Shown piece by piece: positions 42,196 to 53,780 of a DNA stretch of 64,000 nucleotides. The stretch's first letter is position 1. The number at the start of each line of letters is the position of its first letter. The DNA lies in NCBI RefSeq assembly GCF_037126465.1, contig NW_026999295.1, positions 3,162,001 through 3,226,000 of the forward strand, given 5' to 3'. This DNA is from Ornithodoros turicata (Eukaryota; Arthropoda; Arachnida; Ixodida; Argasidae). Position numbers and translations under genes: made by a program. The notes under the pieces are model-generated. The model was not told the DNA's origin and ran no database searches. It worked only from the letters and a program-made list of their open reading frames with translations.

Positions 42196-42600
42196 TTATT
42201 TGTAGCAGCAAACTTCTCGAGCAATCAGCAATGTTCCAACTGTAAAGAGAGTGAGCATAGCTGCACAGTAAACATGTCCGAGACACAGCAAGAACCCAAA
42301 TGCTTCCACGTAGATAAGAACTGTCATGGCCCAATAGGAAGTCAAAACCGTGCGGATACATTCCCTTTGCACGAAATAGGAATGTTTTGGAGCCCTCGCG
42401 TACACCTCAAGTACAGCTCTCGGGATATTCCAATACAATACCCAGCAGATGATGGTCATATGCAACGTGAACACGAATGCAAGGCACAGCGAACGCGCAA
42501 AAAGCAATTGCAGCAGACCGGCTGCATAGACCAGAATCGATGCAGTTTTCGCCATCTTTACGCCACCTAGAAGCAATTGGTCCAATTGAAGTGGAAACAT
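42196..42600 (-). CDS. Unknown multi-pass membrane protein-like ORF
   Basis: The minus-strand frame continues upstream to 43002, but that half translates a purine-rich tandem repeat and is probably non-coding. From the inner Met residues (MFPLQLDQLL.. or MAKTAS..) the sequence has about four hydrophobic segments: ILVYAAGLLQLLFARSLCLA, FVFTLHMTIICWVLYW, YWAMTVLIYVEAFGFLLCLG and AAMLTLFTVGTLLIA. A loop ARAPKHSYFVQRECIR lies between. No family recognised. It sits in the spacer of the large inverted repeat. It could be an exon of a host gene carried between the arms. Confidence 0.35.
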   Translation of the reverse strand: MFPLQLDQLLLGGVKMAKTASILVYAAGLLQLLFARSLCLAFVFTLHMTIICWVLYWNIPRAVLEVYARAPKHSYFVQRECIRTVLTSYWAMTVLIYVEAFGFLLCLGHVYCAAMLTLFTVGTLLIAREVCCYK

Positions 42601-42659
42601 TGCGATAGTAAAACAGGGCACAAGGTACACTAGGACGCGGACGAGAAGAAGAGAGACGC

Positions 42660-42900
42660 GGGAAAGAATGAAAAGAGCGAGGAGAAGTACGCGGGAGAAG
42701 AAGAGAAAAGAAGCGATTAGGATAGAGAAAACGCGGAGAAGAAAGTGGAAGAAGCGGATAAAAAGTGGAAGACGCGGGATAAAGTGGAAGAAGCGGAGTA
42801 GAAAGTGGAAGACGCGAGATAAAGTGGAAGAAGCGGAGAAGAAAGTGGAAGACGCGGGAAAAAGTAGAAGAAGCGGATATGAAAGCAGAAGACGGAGAAA
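42660..42900. repeat. Purine-rich tandem repeat (GAAGTGGAAGAAGCGGA)
   Basis: About 240 bp of almost pure G/A on the + strand, built of AAAGTGGAAGACGCGGGATA / AAAGTGGAAGAAGCGGAGAA variants with a period of ~33-34 bp. It could form triplex structures. Long frames across it are a composition effect. Confidence 0.8.
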
Positions 42901-43167
42901 TCGATCGAGCAGCGAGACAGGCACGGATGAGAACTGGGAATGATTTCTGGCTGCTGTGAGACAAAAAGTGCCTTCTCCTTTTTGTCTTTGGTGAAACGAC
43001 ACTTCCCACTTTCTCCTCTAGGCGCTTCCATTTGGAGCAATAAACAGAAGAAGAAATCTCTGTGTCTTGCTGTCATAGTCATGCAGTTTTCAGCACTTAC
43101 ACGAAAGACGTGAAAACTTCCGACACGAGAGACCCCAAGGGGTGCGGAAGTTTTAGGGTACGAACCA

Positions 43168-44300
43168 GGTGCCCCTGAATTCGGCCATGGAAGCGTCACC
43201 CCACCTGTTTCGGTCAGCCTCTCCCGACCGGTTGTCATCAGTACGACGCTCATAGCAAGACTTGTTTCGCGACCCAACCAAGGTATTCAAAACAAGTGTC
43301 AGTAAAAAAATGTTTCGCGGCTGCCGCGGTTCTTGTCGGCAAGTCGTTTTCCTGATTGAAACGCGCTGAAGAGGTCAGGTTCCGATTCGATAGTTATAGC
43401 AACTGATAAGAGATCCTGCTGTTTAAACAAAATTTGCGGAGCAAGGAACAAAACAGCAAGCCTACAAACCGAAAAAAAGAGAGAAATGGGAATGATCGAG
43501 ATGGGAGAGCGCGAAGAGCCTCCTCCCTCCTCCACTGCTTCATCAATTGCGCACGTGAGGAAGCGTGAAGTGCCGCTTTTGCAGTCGCGTCAACGAATCA
43601 TAGCATGCGTCCACTAACATGATTTCAGAATCGTCAACGGCGGAGGACAGAAGCGGAGCGTCAGTTGCATGGGGCCAATACAGGTCTACTGGAATCAGGG
43701 GATCCACCTCACCTTTTTTTTTTCATGTTTCCCAGCCTATTTGCCTAGTCGAAATCCGCGGGCTGCCATCTTGTGGACCACTGTTCTCAACATTGATTTT
43801 CTTTTCAGGAACATCCAATCCAATCCGGATTGAATCCGTATTTTGTTGTAATGGCGGCTGTCGTCTGCGGTGTTTCCTTTCGCAGTACCTTGCGCTAATC
43901 CTCTTAATTACTGTGTGAGCTCCTTGTGGCTTTCGACACAGAACATTTTGTATCGAGCGTGACGTACCGTCAGGATCATCGTGTACGCTATATTAGTACA
44001 TAAATGGCAAGCGGTGGCAAATCCGCTGGAGCTTGAAGGATCGAGAGGTATTTTGGAATATAAAAGATACCGCCAAAGAAATCACCATTCCTTCCATTCC
44101 ACCATTCCGCGAAAAATGTTCATGGTTTTCTTTAAATACTTGAAACACTGCACCACAGTAAGTGCAGAGCAGCACCTCATGCATGTATATGTGTATGCCA
44201 AAGCAGTCACAAATTGCAACAGAACAATTTTTATTTTGGGAAAACAATGAAAACACCGGTAACTTGTCTATAAGGACGTGAACGGGGAAATAAAGGTTTG
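43168..44300. repeat. Large inverted repeat, right arm
   Basis: Inverted partner of 40611-41692, continuing outward into one inverted 156-bp monomer (about 44140-44285). Together the arms enclose ~1.5 kb of unique sequence. Confidence 0.85.
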
Positions 44301-44954
44301 CCTCGCAGTACTGGGAACTACGGTCCACAAGATGGCAACGCCCGTTATTTGACGGTTTCTCGAAGGGAGTTGAACCCACCTGACTGGAATACACGCGGGG
44401 TTACGAGTTGGGCAGGACGACTTCACTTCACCCAGCGCAAGTGTACGTATGAGAAGAGTACGTATTGCAGCCCTATTGTGGCAGTTGATTTTTGATTTGT
44501 AACTTTGTCAACGCCCGTAAAGGTTCCTACTTCGCGTAAGCTGCTCGAGCTTGTCGCCTCTGTATTGTAAATAACCGCGTACAGTTGCGGCGTCTGTTCA
44601 CTGGCGAGTTTCTGATCGTGTCCCAAGCAGCACAAATGACTGGGATTCGGCTGGGAACGTAACGGGGATGAGGGGTTCGAGGTGGCCGATATCGCCGTCA
44701 CGAGCCCGACTGCTTCGCGACTATGTGAGGGGGAAGAATTGAGAGAGGGGGAAATACATCAAATTATTTCCCGATAGATCCCCGCTCGTGACCCGGTCAG
44801 AATTCTTTCCCCACATATTCCCGTTTGCGTCCCGGCCAGGATTCTTTCCCGATGTATCCCCGTTAACGTCCTGATCTGCTGTGGTGTACTGGCTAAGTAT
44901 TTCTTCCCGCTCGTCTCCCGATGTTTATGCAGATTCGGTAACACGTGATCGGAT
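44301..44954. other. Non-coding, short ATTCTTTCCC/CCCCGTT repeats
   Basis: 44760-44880 repeats TCCCGATAGATCCCCG / ATTCCCGTTTGCGTCCCGGC-like words. No gene. Confidence 0.4.
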
Positions 44955-45155
44955 GGTACAGCTTGAGACAAAGTTTCTGAAACACGGGTATTCTGTATTA
45001 GACTTCTCCCAGCCACCTTTGGGGAATGCTTGTTGAAGAGAATCCTTGGGAAAAAACCGCTCAATGATTCTGTGTTCCCCTTAGGCCGCAGGGGAGGCGT
45101 GGAGAAGTGAAATACAAAACACCCGCGTTTCAGAAACTTTTGTCCCAAGCTGTAC
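44955..45155. mobile_element. 201-bp MITE
   Basis: GTACAGCTTGAGACAAAGTT, TCTGAAAC at the left is inverted at the right (GTTTCAGAAACTTTTGTCCC, AAGCTGTAC): ~33-bp arms with few mismatches. No coding. Confidence 0.8.
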
Positions 45156-45549
45156 GAGACAGTGAAGCATCCCTTCAGGAAGGAATTTGGCTGTCTGGTA
45201 TGAGGTAACTCTTTCAAACATTGGGCTGCAGTTCACTTCATGTGTTGTATAGTTCGCTCAGTTTCAATGACTGAAAACATGCACACGCAGCAGCCTGAAC
45301 AAAAGTATTAATGGAGCCTCACTGCAAAGCAGGCAAGTACAAGATACTCGGGAAGAGTCGGCCACGCCCGAACGAAACGACCGAATCCCCCGAAACGAAA
45401 AACTCACGTGAAGCGAAACGAAGATAGCTTTAGCAAGTCGAACTGATCGGGCGAAAACCGGAAAGACTACGCTGGAGCTCCCTGCATTTGGGCTACCGCG
45501 ACTGCCATCGCCATCATCTTTGTTTTGGTTGTCATTGCTGGGTGCAAAT

Positions 45550-46173
45550 CATGGAGGTAAGAAACTAAGGAGAGGGCTATAAGATCGGAGGGCCGTGAGA
45601 CCCCTCTAGCGGTCGCTCCTGGCAATACCACGCCCATCTAGTTGCCCGGTCACGTGATCTCCACATGTTTCGGCGTTATGGAGGTCTGCGCGGAGGCTTG
45701 GAAGTTTAGCAAACCTCATCTTCAGCAAACCACTTACCTTCAAGGAGTCCATTCGCACAATACTATGAAGGTTACGGGATGTTTCAACATTTGTCGCGTG
45801 ATATATCACAGCAAAAGTTGAGCAAAAGAGAAGAGAAGCCAGGCAATGTCACGATGACGTACGTACGTCTTCTAGCGACTTGTGATCCATTGCTTCCACA
45901 CTGAGATGATCTATCTAGTGTTTCAACGGGTGTGATAACTTCTAACTCCAAAGATGTTATGAAAGCGGAAACAAGTTATTAGGCCGCGGCTCGTCTCTGT
46001 ATTCAGGTTTGATACGCCGCGGACATGGAGGACGCCATGTTTTATGACGTCTTGCCGTGACGTTTATGGGTCACGAGTGTGGGCAACTAACCACAATGCC
46101 ATGCGCGGGTCACAGCACGCTCGCTTGCATTGGGAGAGGCGCTTAAGGCATCTCCTTAGTTTCTTACCTCCTT
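45550..46173. mobile_element. 624-bp MULE-like element with 9-bp duplication
   Basis: Inverted ends GGAGGTAAGAAACTAAGGAG / CTCCTTAGTTTCTTACCTCC, flanked by identical GGTGCAAAT at 45541-45549 and 46174-46182. A 9-bp duplication suggests the Mutator-like group. A frame at 46044-46325 crosses the right end and is not supported. Confidence 0.8.
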
Positions 46174-46839
46174 GGTGCAAATGGCCGGCGTGTGTGTTGT
46201 TAATGTTTCTGTGCTACAAGTTTTGCAAAGTTTGGTTCGGAGGGAGTATGGAACGCCGTTTTGTCATCAACGTGGCCAGAGTGCCTGAAAAGTACTCCTG
46301 CCGCATTCTGGTCACTGCTATGTGATCTCGCTCTGGCAGATGCCGCGAAGTGTGCAATAAAGGGCTTGTATATGGACAAGGTTGACCTCAGTCGTCTGTA
46401 ATTGTGTAGTAAACGTGTTCCGGGTAACTTTTTCATATTCTGTGCGCCCGGGATACATCGATCGAAGTTTGAATGGCTTCCAAAGTTTCCCTAATTGTAT
46501 TACACAGTCGCTAAGCTTAATGCAGCCGTTTCGTAGCTACTAGTGACTGCCCACCGCCCTGTGTGCTCGCTGTGCTAAGAAATATTAACATGTCTGCAGC
46601 CAACAGCCTCCCTGAGAGCATTTTAATCGTTCGGAACAGTAGAAATACTCATACTTTGGTTACGGCCTGCTGGACCACCGCTCGCAGTGATCGACGCCAT
46701 CTTGATTTGCAGCGTCAATTGGTCGTATCGGCGAAGAACAACGAAACGACTCAGCGCGAGTGGGTCGTTGAAACGAAGATTCCTTCACTGATTCGTAATG
46801 CGCATGCGTGACTCTCGAATCGGTCTTTTCGTTCAGGCT

Positions 46840-47615
46840 AAAACGACTTGCTAAAAGTCAGTTACTCAATACTTGCCAAAAAGTAACTGAGTAGAGTAGT
46901 AGATACTCACAAAAGTAACTCGTTACATTCAAGTTATTTCGAAGTTAGTATTTGTAAAATTCACTGCCAAACACACGCGAGCAGGTTGTGCCAGGGAATA
47001 TATGTGTCATAAATGTTTTCTGCCTAGCCACAGTTTGCCAGCAGTCTTATAAATTAAGCCAGTGAACCTGTCACCAGCGTCTGAACAATGTCTAGGGGTG
47101 ATGCACCGCCTTCGAGAGCCCGATGCTGAAGGGACTGGCGTACGGAAGGGCACGCGACATCGTGCTTAAAAGTTCATGAAGCGTGTTTTATTTCAATATC
47201 GTGGTCATGTCCTTTCCTGAGGCATAAGGGGGCAGCTGAAATGACAGCAGCCTTCGAAACGAGAAAGTAAATTACAACGGCGAAAACAAAAGTACTGTAA
47301 TTTTTGTCATCCAATCAAATCCATCAATGAAAACTACCGTCAAGGTGACGTTAAAGCTTCTACCGTGCTTTCACTCAGATTGCATACTTAATGAGGAAAG
47401 AAAGTGTGGAGGAAAACTTAAAACATTCCGACGCACGAACCCAGAACTCTACCAGAAGAAAAATATGTGACAGGTAACTTAAATACCGAGAAGTTACTTT
47501 AAAATGTATTCAAGTTCCCAGAAAGAAACCCGGTTTTGAAAGTATTTGTAGGATACCAGGTTACTAGAAAAGTATTTAAGGTAGAGTAACTTGAGTAGAT
47601 GATTTAAGTTATGTA
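46840..47615. mobile_element. Element with AGTAACT-rich termini
   Basis: Both ends are dense in AAGTAACT/AGTTACTT words (46866-46960: AAAAGTAACTCGTTACATTC; 47470-47610: GGTAACTTAAATACC, AGAGTAACTTGAGTAG), and the interior is non-coding. Superfamily unknown. Confidence 0.45.
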
Positions 47616-47689
47616 CAAGTCTGCTGTAAAGGCCCTTGGGAGCAACATTTCAGCATAGCGCACAAGAAGCGATGCCTGCACCGATAGTT

Positions 47690-48010
47690 ATGCAGCAATT
47701 GTTCCGTTACGTCTAATATTACATGACATTCAGTTTTGTGTCTGGGCAGTACTGAAGCGTGAGCAGATAGGCAGACTGCCAATTACTGCATAACTTTGTT
47801 TTCTTTGAGACACCACCACTTGTGCAGGCAGACCGCCTCTTGTTGTATACTTTTTCTTTCTTTTGAGACACCGTTGACGTGCCAGTGGTTACGCAGGCAG
47901 GCTGCATATTACTGTATACCATTTCCCCCATGCAGCAATTTTACCGTTACGTCTAATATTAATGCTACAAGCCGTTCACTTCTTCCTGGGCCACTACCGA
48001 AGTGCAAGTG
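47690..48010. repeat. Interrupted direct repeats
   Basis: ATGCAGCAATT.TTCCGTTACG TCTAATATTA occurs at about 47690 and 47932. Between them are three GCAG(G)CAGNCTGC..TTACTG..ATA-type units of ~80 bp. Possibly a decayed minisatellite-containing element. Confidence 0.5.
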
Positions 48011-48018
48011 GTTAGGCA

Positions 48019-48240
48019 CACTGTAAAAAATTGCTGTAAAATTTACGGTCAAAACATTTTTTACCGTAAAAGGAACAGGTATGCCACCGTAATTGGAAAT
48101 ACGGTCCAAGCAGTGTAATTAATACGGCACCAATGAAATATACCGTAATTATGACGGTTATCACCGTAAATAAGACGGTAGTGTGTCCGTAATCCTGATT
48201 ACGGTCAAATGGCTGTAGATCTGACGGTAGTCCTCCATAC
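48019..48240. mobile_element. ACGGTAA-rich MITE
   Basis: Begins CACTGTAAAAAATTGCTG and contains more than ten TACCGTAA/TTACGGT words in both orientations. Similar 'CACTGTAAAAAA' short elements are common in animal genomes. The far end is unclear. Confidence 0.55.
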
Positions 48241-48685
48241 TTTCACATTGGCTTCCAGTATCTGACATTGTGCTACGCTTGCTGGGAACAGTGAATTTTA
48301 ATAAATGGTTGATTGCTGTACTTGTATACATGCATATGGTGGCACAGCGTTGCTATGCATTGTATTTCATTAGATGACAAGTCCATACTTCAATAACTTT
48401 CTTCTGCTGCTGTACGTACACACCTCGGCATGTCGTACAAAGAGTGGACATCATTGTTTAGCATACCGTGTGCTTTAAAGACAAAAACACACGAAAAACA
48501 CACACGAACAGACGGGAGCGTTTACTGGATATTTAACCCATTAGTACATAAAGTTGAATTCTTGATATTTCTGGATCAAGTGTTGAGGCGTGACGTAATT
48601 GTATAGAAATTACACGGAACAAGTCAATTTTCGATTTTATATTGTAAAAAACAAAAGATATGCAGCGTCCGAGATATCGGACACT

Positions 48686-49990
48686 ACACTCTAAATCCGA
48701 CACCCGATACGTACCGCATGAAAGAGGACCCGCCCCTGGGCCAGGCGGTACAGATGAGGTGCAGTCCTCAACCAGCAGGTACAGTCCGCGACCACTGCGA
48801 AATTCAAACGGTACAAGGGCTCCGAGACCCATCCGTACCGGCTAGGTACCTTTTAAGCGCGATCTATAGCAGCTGTACCTCATGTGTACCGCGTGTTTCC
48901 GGCGCATGAGTACGAACGCCTTCTCACGATATCCATGCGCTGCAAAAATATTTCGTGTGATTCCGAATACCAGTCTATAAATTCCCTTGTGCAGCAGTGC
49001 CGTAATGGATGAGCACTATCATTCTGTCAAAGAAGTGCAATAACTAGAACCCATGACCGTGAGGGATCGCATGTTTGGGAAGAATTCGTTTCTTGCAACC
49101 GCTGCAAATCAGTTTGTTTTGAAACGTCGGGGAGCGAGGACGAGTCTGCTCGGTCTTCGAAGAAATTCGTTCGACGCTTTCAAGATTGAAGTCATTTAAG
49201 GTGCGTATTATATCTCTGAAGTAATTATTCGTCTTCACGACGCATTTTAGTTCATCTTCGCTCTGATTCCCAGTGGTCCTTATCACCGGCATGCTGGACA
49301 CAACGACTGAGGGACGGAGAAAACGAACTTTGTGCTTCATGCACGAACGTTGATGCGTGAATTAGAGGAGCCGAGAGTGCATTTTACACCTGGATTACAC
49401 AAGCAAGTAGGCATGTTTTTCAGGCAAGCTGTTTCGGTTGTTGGATTTTTTTTACATTGTATTTTCGTTCCTAGGTTACGTCAAGCGATGTCGTAAATGG
49501 GTGAGTCAATCGTCTACTGTGGTTGGTGTTACGTTCTGCGGAAGAAACGGAAGTTGGGGAAGAACAGCTATCCAAAGGTGTGGAAGAGATAAAGAAGCGT
49601 GACCACAGAGCAGCTGCAGTGGTGAAGGAGAGACGCAGTGGTCATCGTTCATCCATATACGGTGTGCCCGGTGTGTTCGGCGTTTGTGCATCATGACAAT
49701 GCACGCTCGCGATGGACAAGCATCAATCCTGAAATGGATATAATTTTCGAATAAAGGTATTTGTTCGTTATATTTATCGTGCAGCGTAGCTTCCTGGGGC
49801 TGTTAATATATCGTGGAGGAGGGGAACCACTCACGACGGGTAGGCCTAAATCGCTGCGCGCTATCCGTTACATATACCGCATGTGAGGGCGCATGTACCT
49901 CTTAATTTTAAGAGGTACATTTTTTAAAAAACGTACCTCTTGGCCAAGCGGTACTTAACCGTTACATATGCGTTACCTGATTTAGAGTGT
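48686..49990. mobile_element. DNA element nested in the piggyBac 3' region
   Basis: ACACTCTAAATC at the left is inverted at the right (GATTTAGAGTGT). Subterminal sequences also mirror each other (ACCGCATG.., GGCCAGGCGGTAC against GTACCGCTTGGCC). No clear duplication. A minus-strand frame at 49044-49340 ends with a CSGCKKRILPKHAIPHGH zinc-like motif but is otherwise unrecognised. Confidence 0.55.
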
Positions 49991-50048
49991 ACGCACAATC
50001 CAGTCATGCGGTGTGAAGTACTCCCGCTGAAGCTTCATTCCGATCCGG

Positions 50049-52105
50049 CTACTTGGAGTGATACTCCTCAAAACAGTTAGGGTGAAGTCCCTTGTCGCAT
50101 TTCGAACAAACGAACTTCGTTTTCAGGGCGCAGAAGCCACAGCGCCTATCCGTTGAATTCAGTCGCGACCAGTCGTGGCATTTACCATCGTACCGAACGT
50201 CAAACGGGCGTGGTGATGAGATTTTGCCCTGTCGGGAAGGCGTACCGTGCGACATGAGCAACGTCAACGCAATGTCCCAGCGGAAAACCAGGAGGGAGCT
50301 GGCTTTTTCGTGGTCAGGGTGCACTCTACGAAAGAGCAGCCATGCATTGACAACTGAGACGTCGAGCAAATAAGCAAAAATTGGTCACAACCATTTTCTT
50401 TGTCGCATCCTTGTGCGATAGGTCGCTACCTGCTGGTCCATGTTGTCCACTCCGCCCATTCCTTTATTGTAGTGTGCGACCACCTTGGGCTGTGGCACCG
50501 TAGCGTGTTTTCGCTGCTCACGTGACCAGCGTTTTGTTGCACCCACATCTATCCCATCGTAATTGGTCGCCACAGTTACAACGCTGTTATCGTTCCACCT
50601 AACAAGCAGTACGTTCTTGCGAGTCCTGTAGTCGTAGCTGCCTCGTTCCAGCTTTTTCATCTCGGACTTTGGCTTCAGGGGGCAGCCATCCACACGATTT
50701 TCTCGCGCAGTACCAGTTGCACAGTATCCCATCTCAGAAAAATGTTCCAAAAGCTTGACTGACGTAAAATAGTTGTCGAAGAATATCTTGTATCCGGGGT
50801 TTGGTGGGATTTCAGCGCCTGTCAGAAGTGACAGGACAGTATCACCTCCGAGTCCGAACTTCTTCGCAGGATCTTCAATCTTCCCTACGTATATTTCGAA
50901 TGACAGCATATACCCGCTTGCTGTGGAGATAGCCCAATTTTTGAAGCCGAACCTTATGGGCTTGCCTCGAATAAACTGTTTTGCGAAGTGCCTACCATAC
51001 TAAGGTATCATACTTTCGTCGATACACAAGTCTTCGTCAATTGCGCCGTGACGCTTGAATTGGGCCTCCAAAACCTCTAGAAACGGTCGAACCTTGTACA
51101 AACGATCCGTGGTATCCAGCTTGCTGTTGTCGTTTAGATGAAAACAGCGCAGAATAGACTCAAAGCGGTTACACCGCATGATGTCAGCAAGGATCGTTGG
51201 AGTGTCACTCTGTCGAGACCAGAACATCATTTTGTTTGGGTACTTGGCATATCCTGATAACAGAAGACCTCCTAACAGGACTAAGATTTCATCATCTGTA
51301 ACGGACAGGTCCGTGTTCTTCTGTGCAGCGTACAAAATAGTTTGCTCGCGAAAAATGCGCATTATATCCTTGTTCAGGAATAGTTCAAGAAACTCTCGTG
51401 GAGTGGAACAGTTCTCTGCTTCTTTACTCGGCGGTCTTGGATTGCACTCTGTCACCATATCGAAAGCTGGCTGCTGTTTGCGCCAGAGTTTCGCTGACGA
51501 GGCCTCTCCCTGTGTGTTTCTGATCGTCTTGCCTCTACCCTTTTTATCTTCTTGAGACCTTACAGGTTTTGCTTTATTGGTTGCTTTTCCTCAGTAGAGT
51601 TGTAGTTTCTTAGAGTTTCCTCAGTAATCTTCCTCTTTCGCTTCACATCGACGTCTGCACTCCGAGCTCCTGCACTCCCCTTCACGGAGTAACCTTCATC
51701 TTCACTGCGGCCTTGAGAACGAGCTGGTGTATCATTGGAGCTTATTGACGGCTGTGGATCTGCACACTCATCCCCACCTTTCTCCTGCAGCTCACAGGTA
51801 GTTTGTAACATGCGCCGACCCAGATGATTCAAATTTCCTTCATGTCCGTCATCAAAGTTATCGCTGTCCTCCTTTGTAGTGTCATTGCTGTCAAGTGGAG
51901 GAACAGCATAAATCAGAGCCTCTTGATGATCGTCGTCTTCCTCAATGATGGATAGTATCTCGTTGACGCTTAGTCTGTAGGGATAACGCATCCTACGTTG
52001 CAGATTCTGTCGAAAGCGGAGAGCTGGTGTACGTACGTAGTGCATGGCATCCGATTTATCGGACGCCGGGTGAAAAGTTGATTTTACCATAAAACTATCT
52101 AACAT
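50049..52105 (-). pseudogene. piggyBac transposase, full-length but broken
   Basis: DDE/D transposase of the piggyBac family. An acidic N-terminal region (SIIEEDDDHQEAL; KRKRKITEE nuclear-type signal) is in frame 51560-52105. The catalytic core is at 50385-51458, with the three Asp in DLCIDESMIP, KIFFDNYFTSVKLLEHF and GGVDNMDQQVATYR. The C-terminal Cys-rich domain (50049-50369) has CHDW, CGFC, CSKCDKGLHPNC and H. Lesions are one frameshift near 51590, a TAG at 50997-50999 right after the first catalytic block, and a TGA near 50382 that replaces a conserved Trp. The last three segments share one frame. Length fits the family. Confidence 0.88.
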
Positions 52106-52431
52106 TATGCCATCAAACCTGTCCTATAATATGCAGAAAACCTTTATGTAACGAAAGTCACTATGGAATGTCCCCACTGAAGCGACATTTGCATAAAACA
52201 AGCGTCGAAACTTACCCGGTCTGGACAACGTGGTACGTGGAGTCGTCCATGTTGGACATGAGTGCCTGTATGGCGCGCGCGGGGGGATTTGAGGTCATCA
52301 GAGCACAGGGTTGCTCGGCCGAGTCATTGGGGAATTCAAAATGAGCAACAATGCCGTCAAAAAAGTAAGCGAGTCGGTTTTACACCTTAAAAAGTCGCCG
52401 TCCGATACATCGGACGTTATGCACTAATGGG

Positions 52432-53015
52432 CATGACAAAGTACAGTTGTGCAGCGTGTACTAGCGACAGAAGACGCAACGACACTGGGGCCCAGCCTAT
52501 ACTGCGAGCTCCTTCACTAGAAAGGCTACTTACGCTGGTAACAGGATGACGGATTTCTAATATATACAGAGATTACATAAACGGACAGAAAAATACGTGC
52601 CAAAAACAAACAGAACAGGACTGCAGCGCGCAATTGGCGCAATGCTGCCGGCAGCACTACAGCCGCGTCGGCGGCATTTGCAGAACCAACGATGGCGAAG
52701 GGCGCACACATCGTCATCGCCTACGTCACTGTCAAATTGACAGACGGCGTTTGCAAATGGCGACGGGGAAGTCGGTGCAAGTTCCATGTGTCTAAATACA
52801 GTGGGTTTCAGGTATGTATAAAGTGTTATTGTTTCTCAACACTCACCTCACATTGCGCAGTGAATATATTTCACATGGCCGAAAGATGTATCCGCAGCGC
52901 ATCGTTAATTATTGCACGATTACGTCTCCCTTACTAGGCACAACGGAGGCGCCGCACGGAGCAGATAAGTTCAAATCCCGCTGGCGGAGCAAAAATAAAC
53001 GTACTGTACTCCCAC
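52432..53015. other. Non-coding
   Basis: No supported gene. A GTGCAACC/ATCGTTGG-type block near 52680 gives short frames without domains. Confidence 0.35.
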
Positions 53016-53017
53016 AC

Positions 53018-53582
53018 TCTGAGAAAAAAGGGAGTCAAAAACACTCCTTTGTCGGGGCAAAAAGCTGTAACTCCCAGGTGCAAAATTTTAGGCTTCTGAG
53101 GAGTTACCTTAACTCCAGGACAAGAGGGAGTAAGGTTAAAAACCCACAGCGGAGTTCCGTTAACCCCCTGTTGCGGAGTATATTAAGCACCTCTGAGGGA
53201 GTTGAGCTAAACCCTGTCACAGAGTATAATAAACACCCCCCATGGTGTAGGGTTCAACCTGTGACAGAGTATACTGAACACCTCTGACAGAGTTGGGTTA
53301 ATCCATATGCTGGAGTATGATGGACCCCTCCAATGGTGTTGGGTTAACCCTTGTCACAGAGTATATTAAACACCTCTGATGGACTCAGGTTAAACCATGT
53401 GATGGAGTACACTAAACACCTTCAATGGAGTTAGGCTAACTCCCATGGAAGAGCATACTAAAAGCCTGTGAGGGAGCTTATCAAACACTTGTGGGGGAGT
53501 ATATGAAATGCCAGTGAGGGAGTATAGTAAGCTCTGATGATGGAGTTATGTTAACCCCGATAGTGGAGTCCAACTAACCCCC
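53018..53582. repeat. Element with ~42-bp tandem GGAGT..GTTAACCC repeats
   Basis: Starts CACTCTGAGAAAAAAGGGAG. From 53160, words such as CACAGAGTATA(A/T)TAAACACCTC, TGA and GGAGTTGGGTTAACCC recur about ten times with a 40-45 bp period. Looks like the interior of a non-autonomous DNA element. Confidence 0.65.
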
Positions 53583-53780
53583 AATAGACGATATGCATAA
53601 ATCCCAGGCGCCAGTGCGATGCAGTGTCTTGGGAGCCTGTTCATTCCCTGGCGCTTCCTTCTCCTTCCTGATGGCATCAGGTTCGGAATGAGGGAGAGAA
53701 GGATGGTGCCAAAGGAACGAACAGGCTCACAAGATGTACCGCATTGCACTGGCATCTGGGATTTATGCATATCGTCTATT
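53583..53780. mobile_element. 198-bp TA-flanked MITE
   Basis: AATAGACGATATGCATAAAT at the left is inverted as ATTTATGCATATCGTCTATT at the right; the palindrome extends ~55 bp through GCCAGTGC.ATGC. The TA dinucleotides at both ends fit a Tc1/mariner-type MITE. Confidence 0.85.

Larger units (their letters stand above)
48537..52431 (-). mobile_element. piggyBac transposon, 3.9 kb, inactive
   Basis: Starts TTAA-CCCATTAGTACATAA on the left; the right end reads, inverted, CCCATTAGTGCATAA (14/15). TTAA is present at 48533-48536, but the right flank is CATG, so the duplication is lost or the flank was rearranged. The transposase gene lies on the minus strand at 50049-52105. A second element is nested at 48686-49990. 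Confidence 0.8.

Noticed and set aside
42407..43277. Long minus-strand and plus-strand frames across 42660-42950
   Set aside because: They translate a purine-rich tandem repeat, which keeps several frames open at once. Only the non-repetitive part (42196-42600) is retained as a weak call.
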